NCBI GenBank assembly: GCA_028753945.1
Contig: JAPNXP010000013.1
Coordinates: 2,976,001-3,040,000 of the forward strand
Reading direction: 5' to 3'
From: Hexactinellida sp. DTS-2022
Taxonomy: Eukaryota > Porifera > Hexactinellida
DNA length: 64,000 nt
Each line of letters opens with the position of its first letter. Within the stretch, counting starts at the first letter, position 1. Shown here one piece after another: positions 1 to 11,287 of this stretch. Position numbers and translations under genes: made by a program. The notes under the pieces are model-generated. The model was not told the DNA's origin and searched no databases. It saw only the letters and a program-made list of their open reading frames with translations.

Positions 1-480
1 GGAGTTGAACGAGGGGTCACTAGATTGGATAGGCACACAATTTGAGAATGAAATGTTCGCACATTCCTTACATATTTTTGATACATTCCAGCGTTGCTAT
101 GGAAAAAATCCTCCAAATGTTGTCATGTGATATATCAAATTGCTGGAAATTTTACGCTGAGTACAAATATGGTGATTATAAGTTGATTAGATTTGATTTG
201 AGAAAGTTAGCCACGAAAATGTCGGCGATTTACTATGAAATGGCCGACACTGCCACCCGTGTAAAATATTTCCCAAAACGGATTTTAGCGGATTTTGGAT
301 ATGTTATTCTACGAAAAATTCCGCTTCTAATGAAACTAAAATACGCTTTGTATGAATTTTTTCTAGGTATGACCCATTTTGGGATTTCAACGACCAGATT
401 AAAACTGTATATTTGGTTCATAGTTGTCTCCCAACATAAATTCAAGCTCAAAAAGTATATTATTCTAAGTTGTTTAATAC
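1..480. repeat. Dispersed repeat, no gene recognised
   Basis: The first 130 bases resemble 10610-10720 (shared wording such as TTTGAGAATG, ACATTCCAGCGTTG and GGTCATGTGA-like runs). More loosely they resemble the inside of the fold-back elements near 22770, 45990 and 57690 (ACATTCCTCGGTTGCCA). An open frame of 155 codons crosses the stretch, but its composition is AT-driven and it has no motif, so it is not called a gene. Confidence 0.5.
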
Positions 481-800
481 GTCTTTTATTGTCTACGTAT
501 TACGTATAATACGTATAATGTAATACGTATTATACGTATACCTTACTTATAATATCGAGCTCATGGAATTTGAATTGAATAACTTTTGGTTTAATCGTTA
601 TTCTTTTATTGTTAATCGACTCGTAGTATAGTTTGTATAGTACAAATATGATTATTTGTTAGATGTTGTTTTTACAACAAGAATTAGAAATATTCTATTG
701 AATTTACTTCAAAGATATCCCTGGTTGATCATAGATTTAACGTATAATACGTACTGGTGGATAGCGTATCACGTATAATACGTATTATACGCAATACTCG
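481..800. repeat. Palindromic CGTATAATACG repeats
   Basis: Two clusters (about 495-540 and 740-795) are built from CGTATAATACGTATTATACG, which is its own reverse complement. They flank about 200 bases of unique AT-rich DNA. The same word family makes up the mobile array at 13421-13969, so this may be a degraded member of that element. No target duplication was found. Confidence 0.5.
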
Positions 801-1088
801 TATTAAACAACTTAGATATTATTACTTGCAAACTAGATAGTAAAAATATGAAAATTAAGCAAAAATTTAGAGGAATTTCTTAGGAGTTGCTTTGGGGCAT
901 GGTAGTAGGAACAATATGGTTCTTTGCCTTGTTGCTGTTAAGTACAATTGGCTACTGTTGTTAAAATATAAAGTAATAAATTGATTTTCCTTCTGTCTAA
1001 GCAATCTATGCACTCATCAACGAAGTCTTCGCACCATTCACTATCGAGTTTTAGGAGAGTGAGTTGCTTGAATCCGATTGAAAACATA
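801..1088. other. AT-rich spacer, nothing recognised
   Basis: Unique-looking AT-rich DNA between the CGTATA palindromes and the inverted-repeat arm. Short open frames only. The similarity between the two Harbinger copies stops at the right edge, near 1100. Confidence 0.4.
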
Positions 1089-1951
1089 ATTGTTGGTGAT
1101 TCGAAATTATCGACAGCACCTGAGATTCCGATAAAAGCTGGGTGGTCTCAAACATCTCTCTAATTCTATCAGAGTTATTTATACTCCTATCTGCAACTAA
1201 AATTAATACGTCTTCGTCTTCGACAATTCCAGCGGTGTTTGAGCCACCTCCGCTCATTCTAGATTCCCTGAAGCTAGCATCAACCTTTTGACTTGGCAGC
1301 TAACTTCAGGTTATTCCATTTCTTTCTTATGTCTTCTACCCCTCTATTATTTCCATATACAGCGTTACTTTGCCTGTAATGGTTTTCCACAGTTCCTTCT
1401 TCTTATGGAGTTCAGCGCTGTTTCCTGAACCTCTCAATAAGTCGCCAGCAGATTCAATTTCACCGATGAGGATCCTTAGTCCAATTATCTTCCTGGATTT
1501 TTGCATTTCGTTTAGAATTGGTTTTGTTCAACAGCAATTTACAAATGGGAGAAAGAACATTGATCTTATTCCCCCATGAAAATTAATAATCTTCAATGGA
1601 ATTTTATGCATTTGTTATTTTAGCTTAAAAGCTACTTTGTATATGTATAGAAAACTTGACTGTTTCATGTATAGACAGACTGACGTACGTAGACACTCCT
1701 CTAAATGTTCTTACGAAGCACTTGTCTACATACCAGTGTATATTTCTTTTTTGAATTAATTAAATATACTTCAACTAATTATCTTCATTTACATATATAA
1801 ATTCAATCAAAATTATGAATAACAAATTGGTCACTGTAATGCTTAGCAGCCCAGTGTCCAAATTCTTCAATTACAATAGGTTTATCCATAAGTTGGTCAA
1901 TAGGTCAATCGTCCAGCATTGGTTGCTTCCAAAATTATAGCCATATTATGT
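1089..1951 (-). repeat. Arm 1 of a large inverted repeat (Harbinger-derived)
   Basis: The reverse complement of this segment matches 5936-6750 plus 7765-7830 nearly base for base; two translated stretches of about 45 and 69 residues are identical between the arms. At the inner edge both arms read ACATAATATGGCTATA; at the outer edge both stop matching just after CACCAACAA. The arms lie about 4 kb apart. The hAT element present in arm 2 at 6751 is absent here, so this arm preserves the empty site. Confidence 0.85.
1102..1620 (-). pseudogene. Harbinger-type Myb/SANT-like protein fragment
   Basis: On the minus strand this carries the same broken reading frame as 6355-6745. One part reads ELWKTITGK and, after a frame change, RKKWNNLKLAAKSK, the pattern of Myb/SANT-like (trihelix-type) DNA-binding domains. 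A glycine/serine linker (MSGGGSNTAG) and an acidic helix (RIREMFETT) follow. PIF/Harbinger transposons encode such a protein beside the transposase, where it helps bind DNA and move the transposase to the nucleus. The frame is broken by at least one single-base loss and stops, so it is a relic. Upstream on the same strand (1897-1951) lies the matching tail of a Harbinger transposase (HNMA and GRLTY). Confidence 0.55.
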
Positions 1952-2001
1952 ATCCATTCTTTAATAAATAAGAGATTCACAAAACATTGTAGGCAATGTT
2001 T

Positions 2002-2059
2002 AAAAAGTTCATACTTAAGTTCAAACTTAACTAAGTTTGAACTTAAGTATGAACTTTTT
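2002..2059. repeat. Near-perfect palindrome, 27-bp arms
   Basis: Arms 2002-2028 and 2033-2059 are exact reverse complements around a 4-base spacer. The words AAGTTC and ACTTAAG recur in the Harbinger-like terminal region at 8310-8400, so this may be two terminal repeats of that family brought together. Confidence 0.75.
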
Positions 2060-2264
2060 GCTTTCAATTTTATTTCACTCATTTTTTATTCTCTTGGAGT
2101 TTGGAATCGGCCTCAAAAAATAATATACTTAAATTTACCTAAATATTACATAAATATTTGTTGCCTACAAAGTTTTGTGGATCTCTTATTTATTAATAAG
2201 GAGATAGAGTCTCAAATTAATATCTCTTATTAAATAAATGAAAAAATTCTTGTTGAAGCATTCC

Positions 2265-2600
2265 AACTATACTTTGATACACTATCTATCCAATTCCGGA
2301 AGAAAAATTCGATTCGGACATTATTTTTACATTTTTGACCCCACCAAAGGTCCAAATCATCTTCTTATAGAATAATAATATGGCCGTAGAATAGTCAATT
2401 ATTGTAAATTTATGAAAAAGGATAAATTTTAGTTGAGCCACTCCTAGATATACCTTTACATGCCATCTATCCAAATCTGAAAGAAAAATTTGATTCGGAC
2501 ATTTTTTTTACCTTTTTGAAGTCACTAAAGTTCAAAATAAACATCATTTTGTACAAATACATTCCGTAAGCATTTCCGGGGAGTGACCTTGTTTATGTAG
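2265..2600. repeat. Diverged direct repeat (~180-bp unit)
   Basis: Two units (about 2265-2440 and 2441-2600) share the order CTATCTATCCAA, then AAGAAAAATT, GATTCGGACATT, a T-run and a GTCC/GTTC word. Identity is only moderate, so this is an old tandem duplication of non-coding DNA. Confidence 0.55.
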
Positions 2601-4712
2601 AGGATATCTCAAAAATATAAATCGGATAAAAAGAACTATCCCTCAAAAAAGATCCTTATCAGTAGAGCTACCAGATCCGCCTTGTCAATTTCAACTGTAA
2701 TACAAAGTTATAGAGTTAATAATTAATCAGAGCCAAATACAGTATTGGTAAAATTTGAAAATCTACAGAAAAAAATAATTAAATTAATTCTGATAAATGT
2801 ACGTGGCGGATTTGGTGTAACTAATAGTAATTAGTTAAAATAGCACTATTACAGAACTCGCGCCAAATAGAGTAAATTGCTAGCTCTTACATTATCTAGC
2901 ATGGATTCACTATTAGGCTAAACTTTGTCTATCAATATCTAATTCAAATTTTTCGATTTTAGAAATTCTAAGTTTCTATGTCCATCTTAGAATAACTTGT
3001 ACTGTCCAAAAACGCAATAATAATTGGGGGTTATCGGGTGTCTAAAATTTGAGCCTCTATCTCCTTTTAACCCTCGTCTGGCTAGGAATGTAAAATTGAA
3101 ACTGAAAGTTAATTGAATTTCAATTGAAAGTGAAAGTGGGGTTTTTCTATTTATACCTTTTACCCCAAGCCAGCCGAGGGTAAAAAGAATACATATAAAA
3201 TAACTTAGATTATACTTTAAATAATCAAAGTCAAAGTGCTTGTACGCGGTGAAAGGAATGTAAACACATTTATTAATCACTAAGCACATAACAATTTACA
3301 TAAACGTTGTTAGATTATGATTAATTACTAGTGTATAGACATGAGTATAAGATCATATAATCAATATAAAATACCGTAAATACATCAAAAACTATATTAC
3401 TTTTCATAATTTATATTCAAATGGCGGGTTTGATTCCACTGATAATTTCTGAACAACAACAACAAGAATCTCTAGCTCGGGAGCGAGTTTCAGGTCATTG
3501 TCTACATGGGGAGATCCGAATGGCTCCTGACAAGGTTTGCACCATTATTGCTTCATGTGCTCAGTGGCGGATTTACCATAGGGCTGCTCGGGTTAAAGCC
3601 CTAGGCCCACTTTAGGTCAACTTGATCTGGAAATGGGATTGATTTGGGAGTAGAAAATGAACTTCAAGAGATAATGAATAGTAAGTTCAATAAGTTTCAA
3701 TAAAATTTTAGCTACACCAGATACATTAGTACTTCGTTACTCTTATCTCAATAAATGTTATCTATCCATATATTAAAAGCACAATTGTTTTCTGCTTTTG
3801 TGTGTGTTATTTAGTGCTAATTAGGCAAGACCATATGCTCTAGAAATATACAAATTGGCATTCAGGCTAACACGAACAAGTCTAACACGAATAAAAAAGG
3901 ACACGATGCGACCTAGACCGAAGAACTGGTTTATATTAATAACAAATAATTAGTAGTAATTATGGAAAAAGTGCAACAGTACATAATGGACATAGTGATA
4001 ATGGTGGGGACATGGAATTGTTGGCCAAATTATCAATATATGACTGTACGTATATATTGTCAGTACTTATATTCTCATATGTAGAATCAAATTCCTTATC
4101 GAATTCAACTGGTAACAATATTTATATTGCAAAATATGAAATTATGGGGACAAGGAAGGTCAAAAATCCAATATTCTTGTATAATGTGCACAAATTATTA
4201 CTACAGTCTACGAGTCCGCTTAATTGGGACAAGTTTGTTGTAGGCCTCTTGTCCCAATTAAGCGGAGATCCCAATTAACCGAAAAATTATGTAAAGTAGT
4301 GATATACACAGCGATTTGCAACAATTTACTTTAAACCTGTCACAACAATTCCTCAAATACCTGCGGAACCTTGATTCTACTCAAACCCATTTATGAGCCA
4401 AAATATTATGTCGACCGTTTGAAACTATCCCTGAAACACAAGGTCATGGTCTCTGGTAAATTCCGATTTTACGGAAATCAATAAGAAAATAGACCCTAAT
4501 TAGATATTTTGTTATGCCTTAATAATCAGAATTACTAAAATTATTAGAATTTGTTCTGATCAATATGAATTGAACGAGCACCAATTTTGAACACAATATG
4601 TCGAGTTAGTCCCGATTAACCGAAAATATTTAGTATTAGGTGCTATGGAAAGGATTCGGTTCTTGGTGATTGTCCCAATTAAGCGGTTGTTCCGATTAAC
4701 TGGTGTCCCAAT

Positions 4713-5722
4713 CAGGGGCGTAACTAGAGCGTTGGCCAGGGGGGGGGCCAGGTGGCACAGGGGGGGCCCAGAAAAAAAGAGGATTTTTAGTAGTATAAAA
4801 CCTGATGTAAATATGTATTTATAGTAGTATAAATCTGTAATACGCTGTATTTTATATTCTCGGGCGACCGAAATAGGTTTCAAAAATTAGCTACCACCGA
4901 TGCTGGCTACATAATAATTTCAGAAATATAGTTTCGCTATTTTCTTGTAGAGTTAGTAGTACGCGTGCATTCATGTCCAGCAACAAGCGCCCTCGCACTG
5001 AGAGTGTGTCCTCCGGGGATGAAGAGATGCCTGAGCCTGGAATTCCTAGTTTCCGCTCTGAGTCTGAGTCTGACTCTGGGTCTGTAGCTCTCTGCACAAC
5101 ATCCTCTCACTTCCTGTCATTGGAGAGGTTGCGTGACTTCGCTCTGCACTACCTCATCGACATGGACATCCTGCGTCATGATATCGCTACGTACGGATCA
5201 TGACTGCAGGCTTCGTAGCCAGGGATCCCGAGTTCGTCCACCCCAAGTGTTTGAGCGACCTCATCAACATGGTAACGCCCTACCGCATGGCAGTTCCTGC
5301 TCTGTTGGAAATCGCAACCATTGCCATCACGATCCCTGTAGGCACGGCCGGTTGCGAGAGGGTGTTCTCTGTGATGAGAAGGGTGAAGACATGGCTTCGC
5401 TGCCAGACCACGGACGATCGGCTCTCGGACCTCGCAATACTTGCGGTGCACCGGAAGCGAGCGAAGGAGCTTGGGGCCGTGTGGTGCAAAGGTTTAAGGA
5501 GGATTGGCATAGGGTGGACATATTGCTATAATTATATAATTTTAGTTATTTTCATGTTTGCAGTTGTTAGCCGACAAATCCGGTCCCAAGGGATCTCTGT
5601 TAAACTTAAGTGAGTAAATTATAAATCTGGCCCCCCCGGCCGCCACCGTTGGCGGGGGGGGCAGAAGCCCTGAGTGGGGGGGGGGCATGGCCCCCTCTGG
5701 CCCCCCCTTAGTTACGCCCCTG
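4713..5722. mobile_element. Nested hAT element, target duplication GTCCCAAT
   Basis: Ends CAGGGGCGTAACTA and TAGTTACGCCCCTG are perfect inverted repeats, flanked by GTCCCAAT at 4705-4712 and 5723-5730. Just inside each end are G- or C-homopolymer runs. The middle (about 4960-5520) is much richer in G+C than its surroundings and encodes an hAT transposase tail. Confidence 0.95.
4973..5613 (+). pseudogene. hAT transposase relic: acidic N-terminal piece plus dimerisation domain
   Basis: Frame 4973-5203 encodes an acidic, serine-rich segment (SVSSGDEEMPEPGIPS). A frame change leads to 5200-5613, which carries the hAT C-terminal dimerisation signature: TAGCERVFSVMRR followed by DRLSDLAILAVHR. In complete hAT transposases (about 600-700 residues) this domain follows a DDE catalytic core, which is absent here, so the element is an internally deleted derivative. 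Codon use is GC-rich, unlike the AT-rich surroundings, which fits arrival from a different base-composition background. Confidence 0.7.
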
Positions 5723-6750
5723 GTCCCAATTAAGCGGAGTACACTGTATATCCAATATATCACTCACTATATATCCAATATCACTATATCCATTATGTAC
5801 TGTATTTACATTGTTTCTGCTTAAATATGTAAAGTAGGGACTATCAATGGAAAAATCAAGGATATAAAAATAGGCCCAAAAATAATGACAGCCCTAGGCC
5901 CACAACACGCTAAATCCGGCACTGCATGTGCTGTGCTACATAATATGGCTATAGGTAGTTTGGAAGCAACCAATGCTGGACGATTGACCTATTGACCAAC
6001 TTATGGATAAACCTATTGTAATTGAAGAATTTGGACACTGGGCTGCTAAGCATTACAGTGACCAATTTGTTATTCATAATTTTGATTGAATTTATATATG
6101 TAAATGAAGATAATTAGTTGAAGTATATTTAATTAATTCAAAAAAGAAATATACACTGGTATGTAGACAAGTGCTTCGTAAGAACATTTAGAGGAGTGTC
6201 TACGTACGTCAGTCTGTCTATACATGAAACAGTCAAGTTTTCTATACATATACAAAGTAGCTTTTAAGCTAAAATAACAAATGCATAAAATTCCATTGAA
6301 GATTATTAATTTTCATGGGGGAATAAGATCAATGTTCTTTCTCCCATTTGTAAATTGCTGTTGAACAAAACCAATTCTAAACGAAATGCAAAAATCCAGG
6401 AAGATAATTGGACTAAGGATCCTCATCGGTGAAATTGAATCTGCTGGCGACTTATTGAGAGGTTCAGGAAACAGCGCTGAACTCCATAAGAAGAAGGAAC
6501 TGTGGAAAACCATTACAGGCAAAGTAACGCTGTATATGGAAATAATAGAGGGGTAGAAGACATAAGAAAGAAATGGAATAACCTGAAGTTAGCTGCCAAG
6601 TCAAAAGGTTGATGCTAGCTTCAGGGAATCTAGAATGAGCGGAGGTGGCTCAAACACCGCTGGAATTGTCGAAGACGAAGACGTATTAATTTTAGTTGCA
6701 GATAGGAGTATAAATAACTCTGATAGAATTAGAGAGATGTTTGAGACCAC

Positions 6751-7764
6751 CAGGGTTGGGGCCGATTACTTTCAGATGATTATGATTACGATTACGATTA
6801 TGATTTCTTTTTTAAACGATTATGATTACGATTACGATTACGATCTATAATTTTTAGTAATTACGATTACGATTACGATTACAGTGGAACCTCTATAAGT
6901 GGGGAGCATGGGACGGGGAAAATTTCAATTTCCCCCCATTCCCCGGTTATAAAATTCAATTGGAAAAACATTATATATGCTATATTATACAAAGTATTCA
7001 TATAACACACACATTAATGCACGTTATAGTCATTATTTGTATATTATGACAATTTAGTTAACTGCTGATCTACACTAGGTGATTTCTTCTAAAAACATCA
7101 GAGTAGATCAATCGAAAATATTTTTTCTGTAGAACTTTAGAGTCAATTTATTGGAAATATTGTATTATTTTATAAGAATCACGTTAGGATTTGTCCATTC
7201 CCCCCATTTATGGAGGTTGTTTTGTATGCAGATAAAAACTCCTTGAAATTTATGGTCCCCCATTCCCCACTTCCCCGCTTATAGAGGTTCATTTGTATGG
7301 ATATATACGAATATGGTGTAAAAATTCCCCACTTACGGAGGTTCCCCATTTATAGAGACCCCACTTATAAAGGTTGCACTGTACAATTACTATAAACTTG
7401 TAAATGATTACGATTATGAAAATAACACAAGATGTATACTAAATGCGGTCTGGCTAAGTCTGATAAATTCGAATCTAAAAGTACTAACAACAAGGAAAAA
7501 TATCAATTTCACTGTTACTGTATAGTATATTAGGATGGAATTCAAATTAATGTGACTGTTATTGGATAAAAGCACTTTCGCAGGTGCAATCCCACGAATT
7601 GATAATATATCCTTAATTTCAAAGATAAATACGCTAATAAAATAGCATGATTACGATTTCGATACGATTACACTCTAATATAATTATCTGATTACGATTA
7701 CGATTACGATTACAGCGAAATGTGTAATCGATTACGATTGTAATCGTAATCGGCCCCAACCCTG
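6751..7764. mobile_element. hAT element with GATTAC arrays, target duplication GAGACCAC
   Basis: Ends CAGGGTTGGGGCCGATTAC and GTAATCGGCCCCAACCCTG are exact inverted repeats, flanked by GAGACCAC (6743-6750 and 7765-7772). The terminal repeats run into tandem GATTAC/GATTACGATTACG hexamers at both ends (6775-6880 and 7680-7755). There is no coding sequence. The inverted-repeat arm at 1089-1951 shows the uninterrupted site. Confidence 0.95.
6882..7381. mobile_element. Tc1/mariner-type MITE inside the GATTAC hAT element
   Basis: Ends CAGTGGAACCTCTATAAG and, reversed, CAGTGCAACCTTTATAAG, each next to a TA dinucleotide. The interior repeats the CCCCACTTATAGAGG theme (near 7268 and 7340), suggesting internal duplication of terminal sequence. 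Non-coding. Confidence 0.85.
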
Positions 7765-8111
7765 GAGACCACCCAGCTTTTATCGGAATGTCAGGTGCTG
7801 TCGATAATTTCGAATCACCAACAACAGCAGCAGCCAGCAGCGAACAGATTCCTCAGCTAGGTACTGTAGACGATACGTTAATTTTGTATGCTCCCGACGA
7901 TCCCAACGTTAACATTAATCGTAACGGGAAGAAAAGTAGGAAGCGAAGACGTGATCCAGCAGATTATCAACGTACAACTGAGTCCCACCAGCTGCCGGAA
8001 ATGAAGGTAGCTGACTTAATTCCTTTACAGCAGGAAGTGCTGTTACAACAGATGGCTGTATTCGCAGCACAACTTCAGCTAATTGAAGAGCAGAGGGAGT
8101 ACTACGGCTAA

Positions 8112-8852
8112 AACGTCAGAAGCTGTTAGAAAAATCATAAATTTTGTTACTAACTAGACTAGATAGTGTGCAGAAATATAACGAAGTTACTTGAATTATG
8201 CTTACCAAATTAGAGAGTAGCATAAAAGTATACTATTATTATTACGAATCCGAAGAAATTCTGAATTAGTCTAATACAAAATTACTTAAGCAACCTCCCT
8301 AGTTTGCTTAAAGTTCTTACTTAAGTTCGAACTTAAGTGCGAACTAAAATCTTAGTGAATACGACTTAAGTTCGAACTTAGTACTTAAGTCTTAATCCCG
8401 AACTTAACTTCTTAGTGAATATGGCCCCTGATATGCATTTAGTTTTAATAAAAATATTTATATTTACATTATGGGTATAATAGAAAATCCCCTTTATCTT
8501 ATCCCTTGTCCAGGCGCATTTGGCTCAGTGAAATGGATTACTATTTACTACTTGGTTATATATCTCTAACTATAACATTTATTGTAAAAGAATCAATGGA
8601 CTTAAACGACATCCATGGTCCAAATTTTAACACTAATGAACAGGCCTTATTATAGCGTAGGTCACGGCCCAGGCTATTCCCTGGACTCATGTCACGAATT
8701 CCCTGGAAATTGACTCATTCCCTGGAAACATTGCTAGCGGTTCGAATGTCTAAAACTTTTAACAACGCTCGCATAATTTTAATGAGCAACGCTCGCATAA
8801 TTTTCATCAATAACAACATGTTGTCACCGTATATGCGGAATAGTATCCCCAC
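8112..8852. other. No gene; Harbinger-like terminal repeats and an isolated fold-back end
   Basis: At 8310-8430 the words AAGTTCGAACTTAAG and CTTAGTGAATATGGCCCCTG look like the terminal region of a Harbinger-type element; the matching left end was not found. At 8645-8670 AGGCCTTATTATAGCGTAGGTCACG is a lone copy of the terminal repeat of the fold-back family described at 22412. The short open frame near 8689 is made of the repeated words AACGCTCGCATAATTTT and CCCTGGAA. Confidence 0.5.
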
Positions 8853-9098
8853 CAGGGTTGCCAACTTTTTGTAAGCACAAAGCGTGAAATTTTGTACCTT
8901 TTTTGAAAAAAAGTGTGAGATTTTGACTAAAAAGCGTGGAAATAATTTTTCACCTCAAAAAGCAGTATATTGAGGGTTTTGTTTAGCGTCCACCCCTTAA
9001 TTTTATGCTACTTTCTCAAGCGCGGGACATCCTTTCTAACGTGAGGTTTCGATTGTAAGCGTGAGATTAAAAAAAAAGCGTGATAGTTGGCAACCCTG
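8853..9098. mobile_element. Short hAT MITE
   Basis: Ends CAGGGTTGCCAACTTTT and, reversed, CAGGGTTGCCAACTATCA. The flanking octamers ATCCCCAC (8845-8852) and ACCCCCAC (9099-9106) match at 7 of 8 positions. Inside, the word AAGCGTGA(A/G)A is repeated in both orientations. Non-coding. Confidence 0.85.
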
Positions 9099-11108
9099 AC
9101 CCCCACCCTCGAATAATCCCCCCCCACAAATTAGCAAATATTTTTTAACCACTTGGTCCACTTCCCAGAGTCAACATCTTTTTCATCTATAAATTATAAT
9201 CTATTTATTAAAGTCGGTTATCTAACGACTTTAATAAATAAATTGTAACAACATGTGATATGCTCGGGAACCCATCAAATTTCTGGTCCCAAAATCACCA
9301 AAACAGCAATAATCGCATATAAATAATGTATTTAATTGACATATTTTCGATCAGTAAATACAGATCTTAGTCACTGTCAGAAGTGATATACGGAGTTTGT
9401 GGAGCACAGTGGACTAAATACGTATCTGAACGGGTGGACCATGGGTAAAATCCCCTTGCGTGGGCAGGTACAAAATTGGGTGTGACTTGTGAACGCGTAT
9501 AATTACCGTTAACACCATTTAACGTCAACATGCTAACTTTCAGATATTTACCGTTTGCATGAGCCGTGTCTAAGCTGTTTTTACAGCTTCTTAAGATTTT
9601 ACAAGTTATTTTCGTATGGATAACGGGTTTCCCTGTATTCCCTGTATTTCATTGCTAAATACCTGTAAATGGACATTCTATATTTCCTCTTGAACTATCT
9701 GTCATGATTATTTTCTTCAAGAATAACATTATATACTATATATACACGCAATGCGTACATATTTAATTTCTAAAATCCCTATATCCCAGGATAGTTTGTA
9801 AGTATGACAAAGTTATTGTAGCTCCAATGTTTTCAAATAAATTCTTGAGTGATGGAATGTTGCCCCCCTGAAAAATTGGTAGCTCCCCCTCTAGCTCTGC
9901 CCCCCCCCCCCCCAGTTCGGAAAGTCTGGCGCCTCGCATGGTTGTAATCGCTATTTTGGATGCGAAATATCGTGTTTTAATAACCTGCTTTTACCATAGT
10001 AAACGCTTCTATGTGCCCCCCTTGGGATTTGAAATAATACATTGATCAAAGCAAAAGCCGCCGCCCCTCACATTCCCAAACTATACTTTGCCCCCCCTTG
10101 CCTAAATGTCTGAATGAAACAATGCTACCGGGTAATCTTCATTCAATTCTTGATCTTGTTCAATTAGTCTAAATAATGAATTAATATTATAGTTTTTATA
10201 AACTTATTACTACAAATATCAGCAGTGATGGAACCACTGATTTAATTTGATATAAGGGCTTCGCGTGCTTGCGCTGCGGCAGTGATACTGTGTCCACACA
10301 CCAGAAAGAACAAACCTAATCCTGCCTACACCACTGCATATATACATACTATCATAATTACTAGTAGTGGGGCAGCATAGCAATAAAATTGTTCAATTTT
10401 TGATACAAGCATGAAAATTGGCACATACATAGATATATTATAAAAAGATATGGATATGGAGGCATCACGAAATGTTAATATCTTCAAGATGGCGGCCAAA
10501 AATTGTCGGAAAGTGTCGGACAAAAGCCCTCTCTCGCGATTACTTGTTAAATGACCTCGTAGAGTGTTTATATGAGCATAGTTATTCTCAAATGACTGCG
10601 ATGAAGAAAGAGGTGTCACTCGATAGGATAGAAACAATATTTGAGAATGGCATCTGTTACATTCCAGCGTTGTCAAGGAATGTCCTCCCTCCCAAACATG
10701 GTCATGTGACCCCTATAATGACTGGAAATCTTTGGCTGATTAAGAATTTAAGCATTAAACATTGATTAAATTTCAATTGACAAAGTTAATTTGCTTTGTA
10801 TACATATATATATATCGGCTTAGCAGGTGCTAATCCCATTAGTAAATATATATGTATCTCTATACATAATGTAAAGTCAGTTAGTACGTACACTTGGATA
10901 ATATGCACAAATTTTCTCTCCCGAGGGGCTACATGCTAACCGAGTTCTATTTAAAGCCAAAATGTCATTCCGTCCTAATATCCTGTTAAACTTTTACTCG
11001 ATTAAGCGGAGATCTATTAACTGGTGGTCTAATAGCGGAGTCGACTGCGTTTAATGGACAGATCAGACACCAATACTTATCTTATATTCAACGGATATTT
11101 CCATATTA
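9099..11108. other. Intergenic, degraded repeats only
   Basis: Contains C-homopolymer stretches near 9900 and 10085 next to GCCTCGC-type words, which look like decayed hAT ends. A copy of the dispersed repeat seen at the window start lies at 10470-10740. At 10258 there is TTCGCGTGCTTGCGCTGCGGC, one of a scattered set of short GC-rich hairpins. Open frames at 10326-10765 lie on both strands over the same repeat and show no motif, so they are not called. Confidence 0.45.
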
Positions 11109-11287
11109 CAGTAGAATCTCGTTAGTACGAACACGGTTAATACCATTTCGCGGTAAAGACGACAAACAGTTCCACAGAATCAGGTCCCTACAAGCTACAA
11201 TGGGTTTTACTCCGGTTAATAAGAACTCTGGATAAAGCTAACAAAATTTTATCGTCCGTTGGAGCTCGTATAAACGAGGTTCTACTG
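11109..11287. mobile_element. Tc1/mariner-type MITE
   Basis: The left end is CAGTAGAATCTCGTTAGTAC and the right end, reversed, CAGTAGAACCTCGTTTATAC. TA precedes the left end; the right flank is TT. The length (179 bp) and the CAGTxGAACCTC start are typical of pogo/mariner-derived MITEs. Confidence 0.8.

Larger units (their letters stand above)
1952..3420. other. AT-rich intergenic stretch with repeats
   Basis: No gene is supported. It contains a 57-base palindrome at 2002-2059, a diverged direct repeat at 2265-2600, and AT-rich DNA to 3420. A GGTAAAAAG-type stretch near 3150-3190 has short inverted words around CCAGCC. The short open frames look like chance. Confidence 0.4.
3562..5924. mobile_element. 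hAT element, 8-bp target duplication CATGTGCT
   Basis: The left end is CAGTGGCGGATTT and the right end AAATCCGGCACTG; both are flanked by CATGTGCT (3554-3561 and 5925-5932). It interrupts the Harbinger transposase frame. Next to each end is a copy of GCCCTAGGCCCAC in opposite orientation. The interior has repeated CCAATTAAGCGG / ATTAACCG words like mariner-type MITE ends, plus a second hAT element. No intact transposase of its own is visible, so it is probably non-autonomous. Confidence 0.93.
3421..6000 (+). pseudogene. PIF/Harbinger transposase C-terminal fragment, split by hAT
   Basis: The frame from 3421 ends in PDKVCTIIASCA at 3560. After removing the hAT insertion (3562-5924 and one copy of its target duplication) it continues in frame as VLHNMAI, then LEATNAGRLTY and a stop near 5998. 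The motif PxKVCxIIxxCxVLHNxAI is typical of the C-terminal end of DDE_Tnp_4 (Harbinger) transposases. The upstream catalytic domain is not present, so this is a remnant. The Myb-like partner gene lies downstream on the same strand, the usual two-gene layout of Harbinger elements. Confidence 0.65.
5936..7830 (+). repeat. Arm 2 of the large inverted repeat
   Basis: Matches the reverse complement of 1089-1951 and is itself interrupted by the hAT element 6751-7764. After the insertion both arms share about 60 further bases, then diverge: arm 2 goes on into CAGCAGCAGCC and a longer reading frame, whereas arm 1 enters unrelated sequence. Confidence 0.85.
6355..8111 (+). pseudogene. Harbinger-type Myb/SANT-like protein, split by hAT element
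   Basis: Frames in order are: ELHKKKELWKTITGK (about 6480); after a one-base loss, RKKWNNLKLAAKSK (about 6580); MSGGGSNTAG through REMFETT (6635-6745). The insertion 6751-7764 follows, then 7788-8111, whose frame carries a basic patch (RNGKKSRKRRRDP) and a glutamine-rich helix (LQQEVLLQQMAVFAAQLQ). Without the insertion the pieces read as one DNA-binding protein with a nuclear-localisation-like patch and a C-terminal coiled coil, as expected for the Harbinger accessory protein. The frameshift and insertion make it non-functional here. Confidence 0.55.

Noticed and set aside
42-509. 155-codon open frame at the window start
   Set aside because: AT-rich composition, no motif, overlaps a dispersed repeat also found near 10610 and an opposing frame over the same bases.
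10326-10765. Two overlapping frames of about 100 codons on opposite strands
   Set aside because: They lie on the dispersed repeat, show no domain, and neither has splice or promoter context.
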